Positions 22,987 through 31,402 of a stretch of DNA of 64,000 nucleotides are shown here, one piece after another. The notes below the pieces were generated by a model. That model was not told where the DNA came from, searched no databases, and saw only the letters and a list, made by a program, of their open reading frames with translations. The position numbers and the translations under genes were made by a program. How positions within the stretch are numbered: the stretch's first letter is position 1; every line of letters begins with the position of its first letter. The stretch is from Georgenia_B sunbinii (GTDB lineage: Bacteria > Actinomycetota > Actinomycetes > Actinomycetales > Actinomycetaceae), in assembly GCF_036421855.1 (NCBI RefSeq), contig NZ_JAZGOK010000007.1; one strand, 5' to 3'.

Positions 22987-23020
22987 CGAAAGGGCGCCCC
23001 CGGCCGGGGGCGCCCTTTCG
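22987..23020. terminator. Perfect palindromic bidirectional terminator
   Basis: A 34-bp perfect palindrome (half-site CGAAAGGGCGCCCCCGG) lies between the convergent GH43 genes, 27 bp after one stop and 18 bp after the other, so it can serve both. Confidence 0.85.
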
Positions 23021-23038
23021 GCTTCTAGCTACGTGTGA

Positions 23039-25969
23039 CTAGCTGCAGGAGCGGGCCTCGTACGGCGCCTCCACCTGCAGGGTGGTCTCCTGGTCGATCG
23101 TGGCGGAGACGTCGACCGTCACCGTTCCGGCCGGGACCGAGGGCGCCCGAGTGGTGAAGGCGTGGGTGAAGTTCTTCCCCTCCGCCAGCCCGGCGACCGA
23201 CCTCGACGCCCAGGACGAGGTGGCCGTGAGGTTTACCGGCACCTCGGCACCGTTGGTCGCACGTACCGTCACGGCGACCCGCCCGACGACACAACGGGTG
23301 TCGGCGGTCACCGTGACACCGTCGAGCGGTGAGCCGCTCTCGACGGGGGCCGTGTCCTGGGAGTCCAGCAGGATCTCGAAGCCCAGGAACTCCGCGGTGA
23401 CGTGCTCCCCGAGCTCCAGCGAGCCCGGAAGCGCCACCTCGGCGACGCCGTCCTCGAGGTGGACGGTCTCGGACCAGTCCCCAGCGGTGAACCGCACCTG
23501 TCCGCCCGTCTCGAACCCGTCCGCCGCCTCGACCGTGGCCGTTGCGACGAGGCTCTGCGAGTCGACTGCCAGCTGCGTGGTGGTGGCGACGTCAGTGTTG
23601 GGGATGCCGCGGATGTCGTTCCACTCCCGCAGGGTGATCGGGATGACGGTGCCGTGGCGAGGCCGCGGCACTCCCGCGTTGGTCATCGTGATCGGCTCGG
23701 CGTCCCAGGTCGGTGCCTCGATGTCCTCGCTGCACGCGGCCTGGTAGCCACCGCCGTTGGTGTACCGGTCACCCCAGAGGTAGAACTCCCCGGGGCACGC
23801 GGTGTCACCGGGGTTCGCCTGGAAGATGACCGGACCCTCGTAGCCCGCGTTCGCGTCCCAGGTGGTGCGCCCGAGGGCCGGGGCGAGCAGCTCCCAGTTG
23901 TTGATGTTGCTGTCGAGGAAGTCGGTGTGCTTCTCGGAGAACAGGTCCGACCCGGCGTTGCCCGCCTCGTTCTTCGTCACTCGGTAGTAGTCGTCACCCA
24001 CCTTGATCGCAGTGGTGTCGATCCGCGACAGCGGGGCGGGGTCCTGCCACACCTGGGGCTCGGAGAACGTCTGGAAGTCGCGGGTGGTGTTGTACCACAT
24101 CTGCGCGTTGCCCTGGCCGGTGCGGTTGACGGGGTCGTTCCACAGGGACTGGGCCCAGAACACCGCGTAGGCGCCGATCTCCTCGACCCAGAGCGACTCG
24201 GGCGCGAACGCGTTACCCGCGTCGTCCGGCGCGACCTTCACGTGACGCTGCGGGGTCCAGTTGACGAGGTCGTTGGACTCGAACACCTCGATGTACTGGG
24301 TGTCATTGATGTTGTAGCCGCCCTGGTCGTACCAGTTGAGGTCGGTGGCGATCATGTAGAAGGTGTCGCCGTCGGGGGACCGGACGATGTGCGGGTCGCG
24401 CAGGCCCTGGTCACCCAGCTGGGAGATCAGGGACGGGCGACCGCCGGTCAGGCCCGTCCAGTCCAGCGCGGTGTTCCCGTTGGACGTGGCGAACATGATC
24501 TGCTCGCCATCGGCCAGGTGCTCGCCCTTGAAGTAGCCGAGGAAGTATCGCTCGTTCTCCTCCACGCGGGGCAGCGCCGTGACCGTGATGTCGAACGTCT
24601 TGGTCTGCGACGCCTCCCCCTTGGCGACGGTGGCCGTGAGTGTCACCGGCGCCTCGGGGTGGCCGTAGGCCGGGCGGGTGACCTCACCGGTCGGGCTGAC
24701 GAGGCCGGGGGCGCTCGACTCCCACGTGATGGTCGAGCCGAACTCTCCCTCGGCCGGCAGCGTGATGTTGCCGCGGACGTCGTCAGTGTCGTAGAGGTCG
24801 AGGTCGTAGGCGTCCCGGTCGACCGCGGGCGAGTCCTCGAACTGCGCCTTCACGATGACCTCGATGTCCCGCGTGACGACCTCGGTCCCCTTGCGGACGG
24901 TGGCCGTCAGCGTCGCCGTGGCGTCGGGTGCACCGACGGCGGGACGGGTGATCCGGCCGGTGACGTCGACCTTCCGGGCGTTCGGCGGCGGCGTGTAGAC
25001 GTCGACGACGGACGGGTCGGAGGACGTCCACGTGAGAGTCGAGCCGGCAGCCGCGCCGATCTTGGGCAGGGTGATGTCGTGGACGATCGCGGTCGTGAGG
25101 CCCAGGTCGATGGCGGCCGCGTCGTCGACGGCACCGGTGGTGATCGTCTCGGCCGCCAGCGCGGCCACCTCGTCGGTGCTCACGGCGCGGTCGTAGACGC
25201 GGAAGTCGCTCAGCGTGCCACGGAAGGAGTAGTCCCCCGACGCCTGCGAGCGAGCCAGGAAGTTGCAGTTCGTCCCGGCGGTGGCATTCACCGACGGCGG
25301 CGTGGTGAGGTTGGTGATCTGCGCCTGCTGGTTGCCGTCGATGTACACGGTGCCCGTCCAACTGGTGCCGTTCTCGTTGCGGGACTGGGTGTACGTGACG
25401 TGCTGCCAGGTTCCCTCGGGCAGCCGGACGCCGTTCTGCTGCAGGGTCTGGTTTCCGACGCCGACGCGGAAGCGTGCGCCTGGGCGGGTGGACGTGTTCG
25501 AGGCGAACATGGCGCCCTGAAGGCCGGTGTCGGCGTCGCACGTTCCTGCCTTGCTGCCGAAGCTCCACATCTGGTGGAGACCGACGTTGGCCGGGTCGAC
25601 CCAGACGTCGTAGTCGACCGTCAGGTCCGTCATCCCTGCCGTGAGGTCGTCGGGAAGCTCGACGTAGGCGCCGTCGAGGGCGCCGGCGTACTCGTCCGGG
25701 TTGAACCGGACGCCCTCACCGGTGAGGGCCGCCTTTTCGGCGTTGACGAGAGTGGCGGTGGCGGCTGATCCCGCGCTCCCGGAGTTCGCCAGGGTGGTGC
25801 CCGAGGTCTCGTCGAGCTTGAAGTGGTGCACCAGTCCGTCGGCCGGCGGGGCCGGCGTTTCACCGGCCGCTGGTAGCGCGACGAAGAGGCCCACACACAT
25901 GGTGAGGGCTGCTCCGGCGCCAAGCAGCCGGGTTGGCGTCGACCTTGACGCCGCTAGGTGTCGAGTCAT
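23039..25969 (-). CDS. Secreted LamG / Ig-like / GH43 protein
   Basis: This is a 976-residue exported GH43 enzyme. Order: signal peptide (cleavage near PAAGE), LamG-like domain about 45-260 (TWQHVTYTQSRNENG), two atrophied bacterial Ig-like repeats about 275-470, GH43 about 475-800 with QGLRDPHIVRS (catalytic Asp), FAPESLWVEE (candidate acid Glu) and WDAEPITMTN near its end, an Ig-like segment, then the shared C-terminal cysteine domain (TRCVVGR ... YEARSCS). The layout resembles a half-size version of the tandem GH43 protein at 13.6 kb, so the two likely share ancestry. The start codon has AAGGAGCAGG upstream. It follows the 26-28.5 kb gene in the same direction but is separated from it by a hairpin, and I see no good operator directly in front. 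Confidence 0.86.
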   Translation of the reverse strand: MTRHLAASRSTPTRLLGAGAALTMCVGLFVALPAAGETPAPPADGLVHHFKLDETSGTTLANSGSAGSAATATLVNAEKAALTGEGVRFNPDEYAGALDGAYVELPDDLTAGMTDLTVDYDVWVDPANVGLHQMWSFGSKAGTCDADTGLQGAMFASNTSTRPGARFRVGVGNQTLQQNGVRLPEGTWQHVTYTQSRNENGTSWTGTVYIDGNQQAQITNLTTPPSVNATAGTNCNFLARSQASGDYSFRGTLSDFRVYDRAVSTDEVAALAAETITTGAVDDAAAIDLGLTTAIVHDITLPKIGAAAGSTLTWTSSDPSVVDVYTPPPNARKVDVTGRITRPAVGAPDATATLTATVRKGTEVVTRDIEVIVKAQFEDSPAVDRDAYDLDLYDTDDVRGNITLPAEGEFGSTITWESSAPGLVSPTGEVTRPAYGHPEAPVTLTATVAKGEASQTKTFDITVTALPRVEENERYFLGYFKGEHLADGEQIMFATSNGNTALDWTGLTGGRPSLISQLGDQGLRDPHIVRSPDGDTFYMIATDLNWYDQGGYNINDTQYIEVFESNDLVNWTPQRHVKVAPDDAGNAFAPESLWVEEIGAYAVFWAQSLWNDPVNRTGQGNAQMWYNTTRDFQTFSEPQVWQDPAPLSRIDTTAIKVGDDYYRVTKNEAGNAGSDLFSEKHTDFLDSNINNWELLAPALGRTTWDANAGYEGPVIFQANPGDTACPGEFYLWGDRYTNGGGYQAACSEDIEAPTWDAEPITMTNAGVPRPRHGTVIPITLREWNDIRGIPNTDVATTTQLAVDSQSLVATATVEAADGFETGGQVRFTAGDWSETVHLEDGVAEVALPGSLELGEHVTAEFLGFEILLDSQDTAPVESGSPLDGVTVTADTRCVVGRVAVTVRATNGAEVPVNLTATSSWASRSVAGLAEGKNFTHAFTTRAPSVPAGTVTVDVSATIDQETTLQVEAPYEARSCS

Positions 25970-26050
25970 GGGTTTCCTGCTCCTTTGTCAGTGAAATGAA
26001 CCGTCATGCCACGAAATGCGAGTACGCCACCTCCTTCGGGGGCGCGAGGC

Positions 26051-26086
26051 GCACGGTGGCCCGGCCCGCGGGCCGGGCCACCGTGC
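26051..26086 (-). terminator. Terminator between two minus-strand GH43 genes
   Basis: A 16-bp perfect stem (GCACGGTGGCCCGGCC and its complement) with a CGCG loop lies immediately downstream of the stop codon at 26094, before the next minus-strand gene. Confidence 0.75.
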
Positions 26087-26093
26087 GGACCAG

Positions 26094-28514
26094 CTAGCCG
26101 CAGGAGTGCGCCCCGAACGGTGCCTCGGCGACCGTGGTGACGGTCTGGCCGTCGACCGTCCCGGTGAGCGTCACCGAGATGGACCCAGCCGGCACCTCGA
26201 CCTGCCTGGTGGTGAACGCGTGGGTGGCGCGAGCCCCGGGTGTCACGTCCGTGAACGACTTGGTGGCGTAGGGCGAGACCAGGTCCACGGACACCGGCAC
26301 GTCCTCGTTGTTGACGGCGCGCGCGGTCACGACCGTGCGGCCGACGACGCACCGGGCGGCGGTCTCGATGTCGACGTCGAGCACCGGCGCGGCGTCGCCT
26401 GCTGCGAAGGCCCAGGTGTCGAGCTCGAAGAGGTCGCCGCTACCACCGGAGAAGGTGAAGAAGACGTCCGTCGTGCCCGTGGCGCCGGTGAGCTCGGCCG
26501 ACACCTCGGTCCACTCACCGGTGGTCCCTTCGACGTCGATCGTGCCGAGCACCGGGCCGTCCGCCGCACCGGAGCGCACCTGGATCTGGCCACCCTCCTG
26601 GAGGGGACGCACCGTCGCGGTCACCGTGGCGGCGCCGTCGTCGCCGAAGGCCACGGACGACAGTGCCGTCCAGTCGCCGTCGTCGATGTCGCGCACGACG
26701 AGGTTGGGAGCAGCCTCGCCGAACTCGGCGGAGGAGCGCTCGGTCTCCGCCGTGGCGATCCCCTTGTTCCAGCCGAAGGTCTCCGCCTCGAACACCCGGT
26801 AGGGGTTGAAGTCCTGGACCTGCTCCACGCCCGCGTAGCTGCCCTCGACCTGCACGACCGTGCCGTCCTCGTTGAAGGTCAGCTCCTCGATGTGCGGGCT
26901 GCGGTATCCCTGAGTGTTGTTGCCGTTGATGCGCTTGTTGAGCGTCGGCGCGTGGTGCGTGAAGTAGAACTTGTCGTTGAACTCGAACACCGACTGGTGG
27001 TTGTTCCCACCGGTGCCTGCTCCGAAGAACTCCGACTGGTTGGGGAACATGACGCCCGCGTAGGTGTCCTTGTCCCACGACATCGGGTCGTCGGAGATCA
27101 TGTAGCCGATCTGGCCGCCGGCCGGGTAGCCGGGCTCTGGCGTCTGGTTGCCGCCGAAGTCGGACCCGCCGAAGTGCGAGGAGTAGGACAGGTAGTACAG
27201 CTCGTCACGCTTGAACACCTGCGCCGCCTCGAAGGCCACCGGTGCGTCGACCACCGCGGCCGAGCCCGAGACGGAGACCATGTCCTCGCCGAGCCGGATG
27301 GCCCGGATGTTCTTCGGGTTGTTGAAGCGCTCCGCGGACGGCATGCTCGCCGCCGCCGGGCCGCCGCCGTAGTAGAGATAACCCTCACCGTCGTCGTCCA
27401 CGAACGGGGCCGGGTCGAAGGGCCAGGCGACTCCCTGCGTCCCCGGCGTGCTGCCACTGATGAGCACGCTCGAACGCTCGCTCTGCCACGGCCCCAGCGG
27501 GGACTCTCCGGTGATGACGTTGCTCGAGCCGCCACCGTTGGCGTAGTAAAGGAAGAACTTCTCTTCGCCGTCCACGACCTGTTTCGCCATTCCAGGTGCC
27601 CAGGAGTTGTTGGTGAACGGCGCCACGCCGTTCGGTCCGGCCACCGGGACCTCACCGTGGTCGGTCCAGTTCACCAGGTCCTCGGAGGAGACGACCGTGA
27701 TCTGGTTGATGTCTCCGTAGTTGATCTGCGGCGAGATGCCGGTGACCGGGTCGGGAGCGTAGCCCTGGGTGTCGTTGGTCATGTACATGTACACGCGACC
27801 GTCGTGCGCGAACCCGTAGCCGTCGGCCCCGAACTTGTGCGAGATGATCGGGTTGTGGTCGCCGGGCTCCTTGCCCGCGACCTCGATCGTGCGTGACGCG
27901 GGCGGCGGGGGCGGTGCTCCGACCAGCGAGACGTCGTCGACCGTGAAGTCCATCAGGTGGACGTCCGGGGCGGTGCTGGGGTCCGAGGTCCACGGGGTCT
28001 CGACGAAGATTCGCGCGGTCGAGGCGCTCTGGTCGGCCGGGATGGTGAAGGTGGACTCGATCAGTCCCCACTCGCCTCGCTGCGGCGTTACCGAGCCGAG
28101 GTTCGTGTAGCTCCCCCCGCCGTAGTGCATGGTGATGAAGAACTGCTTGGTCGGGGGACTGTCTGGGTTGTCGTACTTGACCCGGGCCGAGACCTCGTAG
28201 GTCTGGCCGGCCTGCACCTTGCCGCTGAGGTCCTGCATCGGCCCCGACCCGGTGGTCGCGCGTTCCGACACGTGGACCGCGGCCTCACCGCTGAAGGCGT
28301 CGTCGGTGATCTCCAGGGTGACGCTGTCGGTGGGGTTCCCGTTGTTCGGGAACCAGCCGGCCAGCCCGTCCTCGAAACTGCCGTTGACGATGAGCTCCTC
28401 GTCATCGCCGTCCTCGGCCTGGACCGGCGTTGCGGCCAGCCCTGCCGTCAGCAGGATGCCGACGGTGGCTAGGGCGCCCAGAGCGCGGGGTCTGACCTTT
28501 CGTAGCTGCCTCAC
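26094..28514 (-). CDS. Secreted CBM4_9-GH43-CBM6 glycosidase
   Basis: This is an 806-residue exported enzyme. GTG 28514 has AGGAGA upstream and begins a proper signal peptide (ALGALATVGILLTAGLAA, cut near VQAE); the open frame extends 39 codons further without support. Domains: CBM4_9 about 35-200 (NGSFEDGLAGW), a Pro-rich hinge (APPPPPAS), GH43 about 205-560 with catalytic-type Asp in KFGADGYG and PFDPAPFVDDDG and Glu in VAFEAAQVFK, a CBM6-like sandwich about 575-710 (YRVFEAETFGWNKG), and the shared C-terminal cysteine domain (ARCVVGR ... FGAHSCG). Two operators lie upstream. Domain make-up fits an arabinan- or arabinoxylan-active arabinofuranosidase; the exact substrate cannot be read from sequence. 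Confidence 0.86.
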   Translation of the reverse strand: MRQLRKVRPRALGALATVGILLTAGLAATPVQAEDGDDEELIVNGSFEDGLAGWFPNNGNPTDSVTLEITDDAFSGEAAVHVSERATTGSGPMQDLSGKVQAGQTYEVSARVKYDNPDSPPTKQFFITMHYGGGSYTNLGSVTPQRGEWGLIESTFTIPADQSASTARIFVETPWTSDPSTAPDVHLMDFTVDDVSLVGAPPPPPASRTIEVAGKEPGDHNPIISHKFGADGYGFAHDGRVYMYMTNDTQGYAPDPVTGISPQINYGDINQITVVSSEDLVNWTDHGEVPVAGPNGVAPFTNNSWAPGMAKQVVDGEEKFFLYYANGGGSSNVITGESPLGPWQSERSSVLISGSTPGTQGVAWPFDPAPFVDDDGEGYLYYGGGPAAASMPSAERFNNPKNIRAIRLGEDMVSVSGSAAVVDAPVAFEAAQVFKRDELYYLSYSSHFGGSDFGGNQTPEPGYPAGGQIGYMISDDPMSWDKDTYAGVMFPNQSEFFGAGTGGNNHQSVFEFNDKFYFTHHAPTLNKRINGNNTQGYRSPHIEELTFNEDGTVVQVEGSYAGVEQVQDFNPYRVFEAETFGWNKGIATAETERSSAEFGEAAPNLVVRDIDDGDWTALSSVAFGDDGAATVTATVRPLQEGGQIQVRSGAADGPVLGTIDVEGTTGEWTEVSAELTGATGTTDVFFTFSGGSGDLFELDTWAFAAGDAAPVLDVDIETAARCVVGRTVVTARAVNNEDVPVSVDLVSPYATKSFTDVTPGARATHAFTTRQVEVPAGSISVTLTGTVDGQTVTTVAEAPFGAHSCG

Positions 28515-28647
28515 GGTGTTTCTCCTGTCGTCGTGGTGGGTTGAGTCAGGTGTCTCGGGCCGTGCCGCGCCGGAGCGCGGTCCAGCTCGACGGCGGACGG
28601 CGGTCGACCGGCCCGCGCACCAGGGCGGCACAAAGGTCCTCGTAGGT

Positions 28648-28661
28648 GTGAACGTTCACAT
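28648..28661 (-). promoter_or_regulatory. LacI-type operator, site 8 (perfect palindrome)
   Basis: TGTGAACGTTCACA at 28647-28660 is a perfect 14-bp palindrome centred on CG, 133 bp upstream of the GH43 gene start. Confidence 0.8.
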
Positions 28662-28754
28662 CGAGGCTCCTTCGCCAGGGTGAGAATGTCCGATCCGGAG
28701 CTTCTGGGAAGCCGCGGACGTGCGATGTCCGTGGGACGTCGGGAACTCTTGGAG

Positions 28755-28768
28755 GTTAGCGTTCACAT
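28755..28768 (-). promoter_or_regulatory. LacI-type operator, site 9
   Basis: GTTAGCGTTCACAT (plus-strand reading) keeps the central AGCGTT and the CACAT half-site. It is spaced 107 bp from site 8, suggesting cooperative or looping repression of the minus-strand GH43 gene. Confidence 0.7.
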
Positions 28769-28798
28769 TCGTGGACTGTCAAGGTTTCGGGTGCGGCG

Positions 28799-28879
28799 GT
28801 GGACACCCGGGGCGCCCGGCCCGTCGCCGTTGAGGTGCACTGGAACCAGGCCTGCTGCCGCCTAGCCGAAGGACTTTGA
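28799..28879 (+). pseudogene. 3'-terminal remnant of an araA gene
   Basis: The last codons before a TGA at 28877 read EVHWNQACCRLAEGL. The end of the intact AraA is ELRWNQAYYRFAEGF: 9 of 15 residues are identical and both stop immediately after. Upstream in the same frame VDTRGARP weakly matches the preceding AraA segment DTSTRAFA, and then similarity is lost. I see no start codon, ribosome site or other AraA motif. It is most simply the tail of a deleted second L-arabinose isomerase gene left between the GH43 operators and the ROK regulator. Confidence 0.7.
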
Positions 28880-28888
28880 CGGCCCCGC

Positions 28889-30145
28889 TCAGCCGGTGGC
28901 GGCGCCGGCCTCGATCCAGGCGGCCGGGGCGTCGAGCACCGTCTCCAGGGCACGCAGCGCCCCGCCGGTGGAGGCGGCGGCGATGGTGGCATTCGCGGGG
29001 CGCACCGAGACTGGGGCGAAGCTGGCGGAGATCACCCGGCGCTCCAGCTGCTCGGTGATCCCCGGCTCGAGCAGCGGGAAGAGCGGGACGTACCCGGTGC
29101 CCAGCGCGACGCTCGCGACGTCGATGAGGTTGACGGCGCCGGCGAGCGCGATGCCCAGCGCCCAGGCCGCGCGGTCGACGGCGGCGCGCGCGCCGGCGTC
29201 ACGCTCGGCGGCTGCCGCCAGCTCGGTCGCCGTCGTGTCGCTGGGCAGGCCGGCGGCCGCCGCGATCGCCGCGATCCCCGCGTACCGCTCGAGGCAGCCG
29301 CGCGAGCCGCAGTGGCAGTCGGGGCCGTCCGGCTCGATCGTCACGTGGCCGAGCTCGCCGGCCCAGCCGCGCTGACCGCCGGCCACCCGGCCGCGTTCGA
29401 CGACCGCCGAGCCGACCCCGATCCCACCGGAGAGGTAGAGGAAGGTGTCCTCGCCGGCGGGGCACCCGGGGCGGGCCATCGACTGCGCGAAGCCGGCGAG
29501 ATCGGCCTCGTTGGCGACGTGCAGGCTGGTGTTGCCGGGCAGCACCGCGGGGCCGAGGTGGTCCGCGGGGGCGAGGTCGCGCCAGCCGAGGTTCGGCGCG
29601 AGGAGGAGCCGGCCGGCGGCCGTGTCCACCAGGCCCGGCAGGGCGAGGCAGGTGCCGGCCATCGTGAGGCCGGCAGCGGCGGCCTCGGCCAGCAGGCGCC
29701 GGCCGAGCGCGCCGAGCAGCGGGAGCACCTCGCCGGGGTCGGAGTCCTCGAAGTTGCCGGCGACCAGGCTCTCGGCGACCACGGTGCCGGCGAGGTCGAC
29801 GACCCTGCCGGCGACGTAGTCGACGTTGACCTCCAGCCCCATGCCGGCGATGGAGCCGACCGCCGGGGCGAGCGGGACGGCCGGCCGGCCGCGGCGACGG
29901 TCGTCGGGCAGCGCCAGCTCGGTGATGAGCCGCGCGGCGAGCAGCTCCTCGGTGAGCCGGGAGACCGTGGACCGGGTCAGTCCGGTGAGCGCGGCGACGC
30001 CGGCCCGGGAGATCGGCGCCTCGCTGGCGAAGATGGTGCGGGCGACTACGCCGAGGTTGTGCGAACGTAGGGAGGCCTGCCGCGCCGGTGAGGACTCGAC
30101 GTCGTCTCTCGGCGAGGCGCCGCCCAGTGCTCCCACGTATGACAT
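28889..30145 (-). CDS. xylR: ROK-family transcriptional repressor (XylR-like)
   Basis: This is a 418-residue regulator: an N-terminal winged helix (about 25-85, ISRAGVAALTGLTRSTVSRL) followed by a ROK sugar-kinase-like domain with the zinc-binding cluster CHCGSRGCLERY and the ligand-binding ELGHVTIEPDG segment. It is transcribed divergently from xylA-xylB across 69 bp containing an AGTTG-N7-CAACT inverted repeat, so it most likely represses the xyl operon and is released by xylose. The start ATG at 30145 lies outside that operator. An effector other than xylose cannot be excluded. Confidence 0.88.
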   Translation of the reverse strand: MSYVGALGGASPRDDVESSPARQASLRSHNLGVVARTIFASEAPISRAGVAALTGLTRSTVSRLTEELLAARLITELALPDDRRRGRPAVPLAPAVGSIAGMGLEVNVDYVAGRVVDLAGTVVAESLVAGNFEDSDPGEVLPLLGALGRRLLAEAAAAGLTMAGTCLALPGLVDTAAGRLLLAPNLGWRDLAPADHLGPAVLPGNTSLHVANEADLAGFAQSMARPGCPAGEDTFLYLSGGIGVGSAVVERGRVAGGQRGWAGELGHVTIEPDGPDCHCGSRGCLERYAGIAAIAAAAGLPSDTTATELAAAAERDAGARAAVDRAAWALGIALAGAVNLIDVASVALGTGYVPLFPLLEPGITEQLERRVISASFAPVSVRPANATIAAASTGGALRALETVLDAPAAWIEAGAATG

Positions 30146-30150
30146 GAGGC

Positions 30151-30179
30151 TTGACCTTACCGTGTCAGATCGTTAAGTT
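30151..30179 (+). promoter_or_regulatory. xylA promoter
   Basis: TTGACC (30151-30156) and TAAGTT (30174-30179) are separated by 17 bp. The presumed XylR operator overlaps the -10 box and the start point. Confidence 0.55.
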
Positions 30180-30194
30180 GTACAGAGCAACTAA
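30173..30194. promoter_or_regulatory. Presumed XylR operator
   Basis: TTAAGTTGTACAGAGCAACTAA contains the inverted repeat AGTTG-N7-CAACT flanked by AA/TT pairs, matching the TTAGTT...AACTAA architecture of ROK/XylR operators. It lies 20 bp upstream of xylA. Confidence 0.7.
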
Positions 30195-30214
30195 TACTCG
30201 ACGAGGAGACCCTC

Positions 30215-31396
30215 ATGTCACGCAAGCCTGTTCCCGAAGATCGCTTCTCTTTCGGCCTCTGGACGGTCGGCTGGACCGCCCAGGACCAGTTCGGCGGAGC
30301 CTCCCGGCCCGCCCTCGACCCGTGGGAGTACGTCGGCAAGCTCGCTGAGCTGGGCGCGTGGGGCGTGACCTTCCACGACGACGACGTCGTGCCGTTCGGG
30401 ACCGACGACGCCGAGCGTGACCGCATCCTCGGCCGGTTCAAGCAGGCCGTAGACGAGGCCGGCCTGACCGTCGAGATGGTCACCACCAACACCTTCGGCC
30501 ACCCGGTCTTCAAGGACGGCGCCTTCACCTCCAACGACCGGGGTATGCGCCGCTTCGCGCTGCGCAAGGTGCTGCGCAACGTCGACCTCGCCGCCGAGCT
30601 CGGCGCCGAGACCTTCGTCATGTGGGGCGGGCGTGAGGGGAGCGAGTACGACGGCGCCAAGGACGTCAACGCCGCGCTCGACCGCTACCGCGAGGGTATC
30701 GACACCGTCGCTGCCTACATCAAGGACAAGAACTACGGGCTGAAGATCGCCCTCGAGCCCAAGCCGAACGAGCCGCGCGGGGACATCTTCCTGCCCACCG
30801 TCGGCCACGCGCTGGGCTTCATCGCCGAGCTCGAGCACGGCGACATCGTCGGTCTCAACCCGGAGACCGGCCATGAGCAGATGGCCGGCCTCAACTACAC
30901 CCACGGGCTCGCCCAGGCGCTGTGGGCCGAAAAGCTGTTCCACATCGACCTCAACGGCCAGCGGTCCATCAAGTACGACCAGGACCTCGTCTTCGGCCAC
31001 GGCGACCTGCTGTCGGCGTTCTTCACGGTGGACCTGCTGGAGAACGGCTTCCCGTCCGGCGGCCCGCGCTACACCGGCCCCAAGCACTTCGACTACAAGC
31101 CCTCGCGCACCGAGTACATGGACGGGGTCTGGGAGTCGGCCGCCGCCAACATGGCCACCTACCTGCTGCTCGCCGAGAAGGCCCGCGCCTACCGCGAGGA
31201 CCCCGAGGTCCAGGCGGCGTTCGAGGCCTCCGGCGTGCTCGAGCTCGCCCAGCCGACGCTGGCTGCGGGTGAGACGGTCGCTGACCTTCTCGCCGACCGC
31301 TCCTCCTTCGAGGACTACGACGCCGACGTCGCCGCGCAGCGCGACTTCGGCTTCGTGCGCCTCAACCAGCTCGCGATCAACCACCTCATCGGCTAG
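30215..31396 (+). CDS. xylA: Xylose isomerase
   Basis: This interconverts D-xylose and D-xylulose in the cytoplasm. The protein is 393 residues, the length of the shorter, actinobacterial-type enzyme. Active-site segments visible are VTFHDDDVVPFG (catalytic His), EPKPNEPRGD (metal-binding Glu), NPETGHEQMAG (metal-binding His) and FHIDLNGQ. A GAGGAGACC ribosome site precedes the ATG. It is followed six bases later by xylB and is divergent from the ROK repressor. Confidence 0.97.
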   Translation: MSRKPVPEDRFSFGLWTVGWTAQDQFGGASRPALDPWEYVGKLAELGAWGVTFHDDDVVPFGTDDAERDRILGRFKQAVDEAGLTVEMVTTNTFGHPVFKDGAFTSNDRGMRRFALRKVLRNVDLAAELGAETFVMWGGREGSEYDGAKDVNAALDRYREGIDTVAAYIKDKNYGLKIALEPKPNEPRGDIFLPTVGHALGFIAELEHGDIVGLNPETGHEQMAGLNYTHGLAQALWAEKLFHIDLNGQRSIKYDQDLVFGHGDLLSAFFTVDLLENGFPSGGPRYTGPKHFDYKPSRTEYMDGVWESAAANMATYLLLAEKARAYREDPEVQAAFEASGVLELAQPTLAAGETVADLLADRSSFEDYDADVAAQRDFGFVRLNQLAINHLIG

Positions 31397-31402
31397 GAGC
31401 AC

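Noticed and set aside
25990..26015. Weak operator-like sequence (GTGAAATGAACC) upstream of the 23039-25969 gene
   Set aside because: It lacks the central CG and the second half-site, so I cannot support it.
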